Assembly (NCBI GenBank): GCA_018398765.1
Contig: JAHBMJ010001998.1
Span: 1-20,487 of the forward strand
From: Chromera velia
Taxonomy: Eukaryota; Sar; Chromeraceae
Length of the DNA: 20,487 nucleotides
Reading direction: 5' to 3'
Part shown: in pieces, positions 7,942 through 19,712 of the stretch
How the letters are laid out: every line of letters begins with the position of its first letter
Numbering within the stretch: position 1 is the first letter of the stretch
Program-made: the position numbers and the translations under genes
Notes under the pieces: generated by a model
Database searches by the model: none
Seen by the model: the letters and a program-made list of their open reading frames with translations, nothing else
Told to the model about the DNA's origin: nothing

Positions 7942-10141
7942 GCGCACACAGAGAGAGAGAGAGAGAGAGAGGAAGAGACAGAAGAGAAAAGATGAAGGCC
8001 TACAGAAAGAGAAGACAACTGGCTGGGAGGGATGTAGAGAGTGCTCAGAAGGAGAGCCGTCCTCATGCGAGGAGGCAAAGGAAAAAAAAACAAATGCCCA
8101 CGAACACAAGAATCAATGTCAGTAAAGCGACACAATCAATTGATGAACTGTCAAACAGCGTTACAAGAAAGCACTCAAGCAGGCAAGCAGAGAGGCAGCT
8201 AGCTACACACAGAGAGAGAGGAGAAGCAAAACCCAGCCTACCTGGAGAGCGGAAACTGCCGCGTCTTTTGTCTGGACGATCATCTTATCGAGCTCAACCT
8301 GCACTCCCTCTCATGCATTCACCCTGCCATTCAGTCAATCAGTCGTTTGTTCTTTCGTCAGTCTCTCCTTCAATGCACACATTCACTTGTCCGGTCATTC
8401 TCATTGTCGGTCACACACACTCCAGCATGGATCGATCAAGGCTGGTTTCTTTTCCTATTCTTTTCAAACGCTCCTGCTATCTCTGTCGGACATGTATGTA
8501 TGAAGCAAGCAACAATGCACCACGATGCATAAAAGAAGACAGCCGAACGGGCAGACAAGGGATCGATCTGGCGACAGACAGCGAGAAAGGCAGATACAGA
8601 GTGAAAGAGACACAGCGAAAGAGAGCAGAGTCAGAACAAGCGCAGAGAACGAAAGCCAGACAGAAGCAAGCATGTCATCCATCCCCCCCTGACAAACCGA
8701 CCTCCTTTGGTGTCTCGTCCTTTTGATCCTTTGCGTGTTTGGAGTACAGATACGCGAGCAGCTCAACGACGCATTGGCGGAACTCTGCCTTTCTGCTTGT
8801 AACAGGAGGAAGAGAAGAGAGAGACCGAATGAAACAAAGAAAAGGAGAGAAAGGCAGAGCGATGGAATTTCCATCATGACATCACACAGACATACAGAGA
8901 GAGAGGGGGGAGAGGTGATGATAGTTTGGACGCAGCTGACTCAGAGATTCCAAAGATGCCCTGGGCATGCATTCATGCGTACGGGCTCTTATTCACAATC
9001 CAATCATACAACGAAAGCACGCAGACACATGATGGAGAGAAACGCCCCCAATCAATTGGATGGCATTGAGAGAGAGAGACGGGAGTGGGGGAGAGAGAGA
9101 CAGAGAGATACTGAAGGAAGGAATCAAGGAGGGACCTGATGTTTCCGAGGAATTCGTTGAGAGCCGCCTCGAATTGTTTCTCCTCTTCGGTCATCTCCAG
9201 GCAGAGCTGCATGCATGCGTCCGTGTCCGTCAATGGATTCATTCATTCATTCGTGTTTCTTTTTTTTGTCATAGTGTCGTCGTGCACCCACGCATGCAGG
9301 CCGATCACATGCCGCGGTCACATCATCATATCGTTGTATGCAGGCGGAAGGAAAAGGAACACCTGGGCGGGTTGAAAAGAGGAGGACGGAAGGGCGACAC
9401 ACAATATCTTAGAGGGAGCCAGCGTCGCATTGTGTCGACGCAAGACAGCCAGAGATAGAATAGAAGAAGCAGTGAGAGGAAGCTCCAACCAGCCATTCGA
9501 ACGAAAGCTTTACTTCAGTGCGCCTGTCTGAGTCCATGCCGATGAGTGAAAGTGGAGACAGAGACCGTTGCATGTTCAGGCCAGTCCACTTAACTGCTCA
9601 CTCACTCACTGACCGACCTCGTGTCTGAACGTTTTGCCCCCAATCTTCAGTGTCGCCTTCTTGCTGTTCATCAGACGCCATACGCGGCATGCGAGATCCA
9701 CAGGGTTTCTGCAGGCAATCAATGGAGTAGCGTTTTGCAACATTGTAACACAACACCAGTTACAGACATCATGACTCAAGACTGCTGGGAGAATGTCTTC
9801 CTTCTGGCAATGAATCCTGAGGCATATGTCTCACCCTCACTGCTTTGTGCCTTCCCCAAACGCTTTTTCCCCCTTGTGTGCATTTCTTTCGTGATCTTCC
9901 CTTCGTCTTCGTTCTTAAAGGAGAACAGAAGTATGAGATCGTGCGAAGAGCCCGTCCATCCGCCCGAAAAAGAAAACACACACGAACAAAAGAAAAATGG
10001 AGCCCGCAATCAGACCTACACCATCAGCAGAAAAGAAAAGGAAAGATGCCAAGCGAAAGCTCCTCCCAACCCACCACCCAACCGACCGACCTGCTGAGAA
10101 CTCCGTGGAGCTCCCGGAGGACCTGCCAGTCGTAACTCTCT

Positions 10142-10180
<39 letters not shown>

Positions 10181-11818
10181 AACAAACAACACACGGGAAG
10201 AAGTAAAGAGGGGAAGAGCAGAAACGGGGGGTTTCTGTTTTCACTGGCCGGCCGGCCTAATTTGAGAATGTACGGTGTGCGGGCACTTCGGAATGAGAGT
10301 GTGTGACTGCTTACAAGCAGATGTTGACTCAGGCAGGCGGGTAGAGTCGGAGAGAGTTGAAATTTCCTGACGGATCTTGTCCGTCTATGTTCATACCTCT
10401 CTGACCCCCCCCCCCCTTCACCTGAGCTCCTCATTCACGATCTGGGGTCTCTCAGACACCTGCACGCATGCGGGGAGGGGAGAGAGAGCAAGGGAGGGAG
10501 ATGGGAGAAGATCGAGGAATAAATGGGTGAATGAAGATACAAATGAAGAAGACAGGAGAATAGAAAAGAAGGGTCGAGGCAGAGTGACTGTATCGGAGAG
10601 AGAGAGAGAGAGACAGAGAAAAAAGCCATGAGGAAGAAGGAACGCATGCAGCCTGCAGATTAAAAAAAAAAGAGACAGAGAAGAGAAGGATGTGCAACAG
10701 CATGCAGGTAAGAAAAAGGAATGACAAACAAGCCGCTACCTGCCTTTGGCTCGTTTCTCTACCCTGCGTGCCTTTCTTTCGTTTGTTTTTGTCCGAATTC
10801 CTGATTGAATAAACTTTCCGTTCTCTTCATCCAAGCAAAAAGCAAAAGCAAGGAAAGGAGAGAAGGATTCCGAGGAGAAGGAAGCGGAGAAAGAGGCCGA
10901 CAGAATCTAGGAGAGCGCATGAGTGGAAGCAAAGAGATAAAGAACGCTAGAATCCACCTAGGTCAACACAGTGAGCGAGTGACAAGACTCACCTCCCGCA
11001 GCCCCTTTTCGATGTAGTCACACTTAGGATCAGTTGTCAGAGCGACCTGCATGTATGCACTCTTGCACAACTCTATGTAGAGAGGGAGAAGGAAGACAAA
11101 TGGAATGCCGAAGAAAAAGTTTGGGATTCTCATTCTCCTCACCGAGAGAGTTCACATTTGTCAAAAACTGACTCACCAAGTCGCTGGCTCGCTCTCCCAC
11201 TCACGCCCGCACTGAGCACCAACCGACTTTTGAGTGATGCTGTCTTCATTGTTGCAGAAGGAAGTGCATTCTTGATTGAATCTATGTCGGCTGCATGAGT
11301 CGCATGAAAGAAACGAATGGACAGACGGACGGACCTTGATGGCCTTCCTCACCCCGGAGGGCGCCATGGAGACCAGCGTGGAGTTCTTTAGCTCGGCCCC
11401 TGGAAGCCGCATCAAAGAGCTCTGCAGGAACAGAGGAAAACAAAAGACACGTGAGCAACACTTGGCAACACTCGTGCACTTTGTTTCATCTGTGCACATA
11501 CGTGTGGATTGTTCAAGAGTTGTTTGCTTGTGTTCGTGCATTGTTCCGCATTTCCTTCCTTCCTTCCTTCCTCCCGGCCCCCCAACGCACCGACCTTCCG
11601 TTTCAGAGGATACTGCTCAGTCGGAGGTGTAGCGCCAGGTAGTACGACTCCAGCTGCGTTGGCCAGGTCCAATCCTGTGGCGTCTCTGCCCCTGATTTGA
11701 TTCTGTTCACTCTCCCGTGACTGCCACAGGTGGCGGAGAAGAAGGCCCAGCCGGAGACGGGGAACGTTGGCGAGGAGGTTCGTGCCCCTGCATGCACACA
11801 CACGCACACGCACACGCA

Positions 11819-11854
<36 letters not shown>

Positions 11855-13506
11855 AAACGAGTCCAAGAATGCAGAGGATATTCACCAGTCGAAGAAAAGA
11901 ACTCCAGTCCATTCACTCTCACTCAAGCACAAACGCACAAATAGAGACAAACCCATTCCCACACAAACCTACACAGACAGACACGCATGGAGTTCTCGAG
12001 ACGATTGAAGATCGATCAGTTAAATAATTAATTTTTCCACCAAACAACTGACCGGGCGAAGGCTCCAAGATGTTGAAGGATTTCCATGACCATCGTGGCC
12101 TCCAGTGACTGCTTCTGCTTGAACTTGCCCTCCTCTCCTCCCTCACTACACGCCCCCCTGATCTTTTCTGCGACACTGTTGGAGTGCAGAATTTCAGATG
12201 TCACCCGGTCCCTGCATGTATGCACAAACATCAAGAAGTAATCAGAGAGGGGCACACACGGAGAGAAATGCAATGTGAAAGCAACACAGAACTGAGCGTG
12301 CACTCAAGACGTCCACACGGCTCATCCGTCTTTCAGATTGTCTGGTGGGTTTGAGGGTCGGCTGAACTGATCTGTCTACTTCCAGGCCTTCCACCGGTCC
12401 CTTTGTGCGCCCGGCAGTCAACCATCAATTCTCCCTTCTCGTCTTCCACTTATTCCGTCCATCCGTTCACACAGCAACAGCACTAAATGCAGCAAGCAAC
12501 AAGAAAGAACAGAAGCCAACCACCCACTGACTGACCACTCGACGTCGTTCTCGTAGCTCATCCCGATCGTCAGGTGCACGTCTGCCAGGAGCAACCAGGA
12601 AACAGCATCTCCAAGCTGCATGCACATGCACACAGGCAGGCAGGCACACCGGCACACACAAACAGATAGATAGACAGACACATTCGTGGCATACGAGAGG
12701 CTCATAGTTGCTTGCGAGAGTGCATTTGTGTCTGTTCAGGTCTCTCGTCTGGTCTGGTGCGCATGATCGACCATCCGTCTTCATGTGCGCTCTCAGATGG
12801 ATACATCAGATGAACAAAACAAGTGTGCTCTCATGTCGATACAAAAATTAACGCAACGAGTGACGCAAAACGAAGAAGACAAGGCATACTCCTCGGTTCG
12901 CCTGCAGTTGGCGTTTATTCAGGGCCGGGGTCGTTTAGGTCTTGCTCAAGCAGAAAGAAACAAAGAAATTTTGTACCAAAAAAATGCGATGCATAAAAAG
13001 ACCGACAGACAGAGAGACAAACATACTCCTCCGAACATCCCTCCCACCCCTGATTCTCTGACTGTTGTTTCTTCTCTGTGGCTGAGTGGTTCTTGCACTC
13101 ACTGCCTGCCTATTTGACACAACACTGACCGCATCCGGGTGCATTTCGAGGACCGCAGCTGCCCGACGCGCGACTGCCCATGAGTGTGAGCGCACTGATC
13201 TGCTCTCAAACATATGTTCGGGCAGGGATGCTGAATGATACGCAGAGACAGACAGATAGAACAGGTGAAGACAATGAATGCGAGGACGAAGGATAGGCGG
13301 CCTTCTTCACTCCTCCATTCCGACGACCGAGAGAGAAAAACAACAGACAGACAGCCAGCGAAACGGGCAGACAGACGCAAAAAACCAGACATAAACAGAT
13401 CATCAACAGATCCCCAGAATCACCCCCCCCCCCCCCNCACCTGTCGAACAACTGCAGAACCAGATCCCGAAGTTTCACAGGCCCCTCCCGTCCCTCCACC
13501 TGTATG

Positions 13507-13537
<31 letters not shown>

Positions 13538-13965
13538 ACATCAAAAGAAAGAAAGAAAGAAAGAAAGGAAGCAAAAGAGAAGAAACGAAGCACGCGATTT
13601 TGTACATGCTTTCAAGGGAAAACTAGAAGTACTTCCTGTGAGAGAAAAAAAAGGGACATATTTGATTATTAATAAATGCCCTGCAAGACAAGGCAAGTGG
13701 TACATACAGAACCAAATATGAAAGAAAAGAAAAGAAAAGAAAAGAACAAAGAGCAAATGTCTACTCACATATGAGGATGGATAAGAAAACGAGAGGACGG
13801 GAAAGCGCTTTTCTGCTGGGTAGAAAGCTTTGAATTAAAAAACAAAACAACCAGCGAACTGACCGACCGACCTACCGAGATTCCCGTCTGAGTGCTCTCA
13901 AGTCCCTCAGACGCCAAGAGGCTCTCGAACACTTCCAGTTGTTGCATATCCTCCGCAACCTGCCC

Positions 13966-13996
<31 letters not shown>

Positions 13997-15794
13997 ATCG
14001 GAAACGTGAATGCGTGGCGAGAAGAAGAAGAGAAAGTGAACGTGCTCCATTCATCTATCCATCCCTCCTCGCTCCCTCCCTCCCTCCCACTGCATGCTGC
14101 GTTAGAGAATTGAAGAGTCGGATCGAGCCTTTCTTTCGCTTCGTCTCTTTCTTCTTTTGCCTCGTCTCCACACACCCCTGTCCCGTCCTGTCCTGTCTGG
14201 CCCTTTTTTTTTCATCAAAAGTACAGCTGCGATCCCGAGCGAGTATGAAAACCAGTTACTCCACGCAAAGCGAGGCGCAAATGCGTTTCATTCACACCCC
14301 GAGGGCCCCCCCTCCCACGAACACCCTCCCTGAAAGAAAACAAAAATGAGGGAGGGAGCTTCCCAGACCTTCCTTCTCGTGTCTCCTTTCCCCTCCCCTC
14401 CCCTCATCTCCTCTCCTCCTATGCTTCCGGAAGGAGGAAATGCGTTTCCCTCTCGGTAGGCAGCAAGAAAAAGCGCCCCACCCAAAGACAGTAATACGAA
14501 CATTGAATAATTGGGAAATGACTTCCAGACGGCGGCCGACAGGTTAGCCTAAAGGCGCACAAACAAACAAACAAGAAAAGAAACACACGCACAATTCAAC
14601 CAACCCCTGAACCAAGGCACTAACTAACTAACTGACTAACCTCAGGAAGTTTATCCAGGAGAGTTCCCGACTCCACACGTGTCACCTGCAGGGATCGAGG
14701 CGGGGAAGGGAATTGGAGCGGAGATACAATTGAGGAAGGTAGAAAGAAAATGACTCGAGACGGCGAATCTAATGGAAAAAGAAAAAATCACACAGTCTTC
14801 TTGAACCCTTCCCAGACAGGTAGCATGGACTCATACAAAGACAGCAGAACTAAATCTCTTCCAAATCGCGCCTCTTCCAAACCCCTTCCGACCTTTGATT
14901 TTGATGCCGACTTTTTTTTCTTTTCTGCTGACCTTTGACTTTGATGCCGACTGCTCAGCTGCCTTCGAGGGCAAAAGCATCACGGGTCCTGCGGTTTTGT
15001 CTTCAACTGCTGCCTCCTGCAGGCAAACAGGAACACGAGGAGGGATAGAAGGGGAAGTCATTATTCACAAGAGCAGGAAGATTTGATCGACTCATCTGGT
15101 AGGAGGAGACGACGATTTCACGTAGGTGCTCTTTGCCTCTGCCCCCATCCATCCACCCACCCACCCAGCGACATGTTTCTCACTGTACATGAAACGCTTG
15201 CAGACGAGTGAAGCGCGAGAACCAAAAACACACAAACTGAGCAGAAAGTGCGGGGGAATGGCAATACATTCATTCTAGCAGACAGCAACCGTGCAGACCG
15301 GAACTGTTTTCGTTGTCTTCCCGACGCACACCGACAGGAAAATAAGCCTCTATGTCCGCACACCGACCCAGCAAGCAAGCAAACAAACAAACAAACAAAC
15401 TATAAAACAGACAGACCTGGAAGAGGAAGAGACGGCGGATGTACCCGACAGAGACGTCCACGGGGAGCTGCAGGGAAAAAGAGACAAGGAAAAATAAAAA
15501 CAAATGCAAGAGCAAACGTTTGCACACGGTGGAAGAAGACAAAGAAAATAACCAAAATGGCCAACGAGAGACGATGTGATTCGGCAAAACAAGAATCGAA
15601 GAAAAAAGGAAGCACGAAGAAGTGCGAGCAATACATCAACCAATCCACTCACAGCCCCTTCACCGCTTCCACAATAAAACTCCTGAAGTCCAGGGGAAAG
15701 GACCGGCGCACTTTCAGAGACAATGCACACGAAGATGACGACAAAAGATTTGACGAGAGAATTAAGAGAGTCAACACACAGACGCGCGTGCACA

Positions 15795-15828
<34 letters not shown>

Positions 15829-18565
15829 AGTTGATGTACAGAGAGACAACCGTCCCATCAAGCATTGACCTGCATGAGCTCCTGCACGTCCACCAGTTTG
15901 ACGGGAAGTTTTACCGCCCCTGTGCGGAAGTAGTCGGCAAAGGGGTCCACCTGCAGCACCCACTCACTCACTCACTCACTCACTTACAGGGATTCCCTGA
16001 TTGACTCAAAATTAAGAGAGGCTCTCCGTGAGCAAGTTATCAAGTCCCCCCCCAGTCTTTCAGTGCACCAATCAGTCATGCAACGGACAGATAGACTCGA
16101 ACACGAAAGTCGACGGCAAAAACTCAGCAAGACCTCTCCCAAAGGAGGTCAAGCGATCACTCCACTGAGCCAATTCTGCCAACTTACTCGCCTTCTGTTT
16201 TTGGAAATGTACTGAGCTCTGTCTCGCTTTCCTTCTAGAACTTCTACATTCGTCGGAAGAACAACGGCACGAAAAAGAAAACACAAATCTCTTCTCCAGA
16301 CGTCCAACCACCCCCTTCCCTCCCCACCTGTTCCTCAGCATCCTCCGGAATCGAGTTGAGAGTTTCCTTCTCGTTCTGCTTCCCTGCCTGCTCACCCAAT
16401 TCACTCAACTTCAGGTGGGAGAACTTTACGTCGGCATGGCCCAGGGACGCGGGGGGGGGCTGGGGGGGCACCGACTCGGCGAACGCAGGGCTGGTCGGGA
16501 GGTTGGCTTGATCTGCTGCGGCTGCGGCTGTCACCTGCAGCAGGAAGGAAGGAGGGATGAATTGAAGGGGATTTGTGTGTGGAGACAAATCGGGAGTTGA
16601 GGCACAGAAGAAATGACCCTCCAGTTTTGTTCATTCTTTCGCTCTTCCTTCCTTCCTTCCTCCCTCCCTCCCTTCCTTCCTTCCTTCCTTCCTCCCTCCC
16701 TCCCTCCCTCCCTCCCTTCCTTCCTTCCTTTCTTTCTTTCTTTCTTTCTTTCTTCCTTTCTTTCTTTCTTTGGTTCTTTTTTTATGTTTTCTATGAAGAA
16801 GTCTTCTCTTCCATTCCGTATCCCCCCCTCTCCGCATACTTTGTCGAGACAAACCACCTTCCGCCCTCTTTGCCTACCGACACACGGACGGATGCATACA
16901 GGCACCTTCCAACCTACCTACCTGAGCCTTCCACTGCTGCTTGAGGAATCCGAGGAATGTCTTGAATTGGAAGGTTTCCGCCGTCACGTAGAGACAGAAG
17001 ACAGGCCTCGAAGGCTGACGGCTATTCCTGCACGCAGACGACAAGAGGCGATTACACATGTATGCGGACGTAAGCATGTGCATACAATTAAAGGAGGGAG
17101 GTGCAGATGGAGACGCACTTCGTTTTACTCATTCATACATTCATTGATTTGTTCACTGGAAAACCAGGAGGACACTTCGAAGGATCGATAGAGACGAACA
17201 TTAATTCATTCGCTCGTTCAGGCAGACAGCGGCCACCATGCACAGTCAAAGTCAATTTGTTTTGGGAGGCACAACCGTCAAATAAATCCGCCTCCGCTCC
17301 AAACCATAAAAGAAACTAAGCAATAAATACACTGACTGACACACAGGGACGGACACATACCGATTTTCTCTCCAGTTCGCAGAGATATGGAGCAGTGTGT
17401 CTCTCAGGGTCTGCAGCAAGAAAGCGCGATTGATTCACTCACTCACTGACTCATTCATCCAGTCAGTCAACAGCAGGAAGGAACAACACCAGCAGCTCGA
17501 TAGACGTACCCAGTCAGAGACAACAAGAATCAATGAAAACGTCAAAAAAGACAAACACAAAGAAAAGAAGGATCACAGGAGCGTCTATGAGCCTCCGCAA
17601 TCGGCAAAGTACCCAAAGAATAAAAGGCCGAACCCGCCACTTATCCCTCCTCCTTCCGCTCCGCCTCATTCGCTCTCGTCTCCCAACGTTTGTGGACAAT
17701 TCACCAAGTGCAACAGAGCGGGGCTCTGACATAAACATGTAGATTTATTTGTAGTTACACATTCTGTATGCATCAGATGAATATTTACTGACCTTCACGA
17801 AGACTTCCTCGTCGTGCATCATGTAAAAGTCGTCTCTGTCCAAAATTTCGGGCACAAAAAGGACCGTCTGTCCCCTCCTCTGGCTCTGCCTCTCCCCTGC
17901 ATTACTTGACCCGTCCTCCGGGGGAGGGGGGAACGCGTACACTCGGGCCGTGGCCAGGGGTCCGACCTTCCGGGGGGGTCTGCCGCTGACCCCGAGATGA
18001 TGACTCTCTCCGTACCCCTGTTGGAATTCAGGAATTGAGGAAAGAGAAGAGAGGTGGAGGGAGGAAAACAGAATGGGCAAGCTGGAAGGAAAGCAAATGA
18101 TTGTTCAGACAGGTCAACATACAGACCGTGAGACGGGTCGAGAGATCTACAAACGAGGTCGGCTTCATGCGGAGGAGAGGCGATTATCAATGAGGTCGAG
18201 GCTGTTTTTGCTCATTCTGATTGACGGACAGGAGAAGGGAGAGCAGAAAAACGGAAGAAAGGAGAACCAAAGAAAGAAGCCAAGAAGGAGCGGACCTGAA
18301 AGACTCTCACGAGTTCTGTCGGGTGTCGAAGAGAGAGACCCGCAGCCTCACACTCACTCGGAGTCAACACGGGGAAGTCCGCACCTGCATGCAGCACGGA
18401 TACAGGCAGGCAGGTAGGCAGGAATGCCTCTCTTGATAATGAATGGATGAATGCTTCATTGTTGGGGGAGGGGTGGGGGGTTTGCATTCGTTCGTGCAGA
18501 CGTTCAGTCGACCATTCGTTTGGATATGAGAGCGCACAGATACATGCACACAAACACACATACAT

Positions 18566-18601
<36 letters not shown>

Positions 18602-19006
18602 GCAGAGAGAGAGAGAGAGGGGAAGCGGGTTGAATCATCATCAGTCGTTCTTACTGATTCACTCAAGGATCTTTTGTCAAACCGCCGCCACATGTGAGTG
18701 TCCTTCCGGTCTAGAATCCGTCTTTCCACCTTTCTATTCAACTCGGGGGGGTGATTGTTCGCTCCACTGTTTGATCGTCTGAGCACATGAGGGAACAAGG
18801 ATACCAGCTTTCCCCGCCTACATGCGTTCTTTTCCTGCCAACACATATTCTCTTCTTCCTACCCACCGAGCGTCTGTTGCATCTGCGCCTTCAACTCTGC
18901 TCCCTCGGCAACCGTGAAGACCCTGACGACTGAGTGCGCTCCTCGAATCTGAGGTGGGGGGAGTGGGGAGAGGAGAGTAGGCCAGGGGGGGGTGCACAAA
19001 TGAAAC

Positions 19007-19055
<49 letters not shown>

Positions 19056-19669
19056 CGCGCGCGCACGCGCGGACGAAGGTGTGTAGACACAAACAACCAA
19101 ATTGGTTCCCCCCCTCCCTCCCCAACAGCGCGGGAGGGCCCCTTCTTCCTTCCCCTCTTCCCTCCCTTCCTCCTCCACTAGCCCCCCTACCCACTCCCCC
19201 CTTCCCTCCCGTACCTGCTTTGCCCCGAGCCTTCTGTCGAGAGGGTCCAGATCTTTCGGGGTCAGCACGCCGTCCCAGATCATCTCTCCAATCAGAAACA
19301 GGGACTGCGCCCAGATCAGGGGAATGTTGGCGTTCGGAACGCGGTCAACTCTGCATATAGAGAGGCAGGCAGACAAATAAAAGGGTGTCCAACGAGAATC
19401 TTGGACCAAAAAAAAGGCCTTCCTATTCAAAGGCACAAGTGCGAGAGAAGAGTCCAAATCAAGCATGCTGGCAAGAAGAAGAAGAAAAAAAGGATTCCTC
19501 GTCACTCAGCTGGATAGTCTGTCAATCACATCGCATGTCTTGTTTGCATTGCATCTTTTCTTGTCAGACACAAAAACACGCACAGAATTTTGGCAGAACA
19601 AATCACGGCTCCATGCAGGCATCCACAAACCAACCATACCGATGGACTGCCCAGACTGACTGACTGACT

Positions 19670-19712
<43 letters not shown>

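Noticed and set aside
7860-8726. 288-aa plus-strand open frame
   Set aside because: Begins in a CA/CG/GA repeat and runs antisense across PHK-like exon 27, which has strong minus-strand support. No domain seen.
14498-14548. Possible minus-strand exon (ANLSAAVWKSFPNYSMF) between PHK-like exons 13 and 14
   Set aside because: The borders and phase would work (TTTAG| and |GTATTA), but family alignment runs directly from exon 13 to exon 14, and the acceptor lacks the TGCAG type. Left out as less likely.
15070-15140. Exon-like stretch on the minus strand (KEHLREIVVSSYQ) between PHK-like exons 11 and 12
   Set aside because: The frame needs phase 1 on entry but exon 11 ends in phase 0; no fitting donor to exon 12.
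15664-15710. Exon-like stretch on the minus strand (RRSFPLDFRSFIVEA) between PHK-like exons 10 and 11
   Set aside because: Protein-like and followed by a good GTGAAG donor, but its only AG acceptor needs phase 1 while exon 10 ends in phase 0. The other frames stop or do not join exon 11. A transcript could revive it.
15248-15868. 206-aa plus-strand open frame
   Set aside because: Antisense to PHK-like exon 11, ends in CA/GA repeat, low-complexity Lys/Arg composition.
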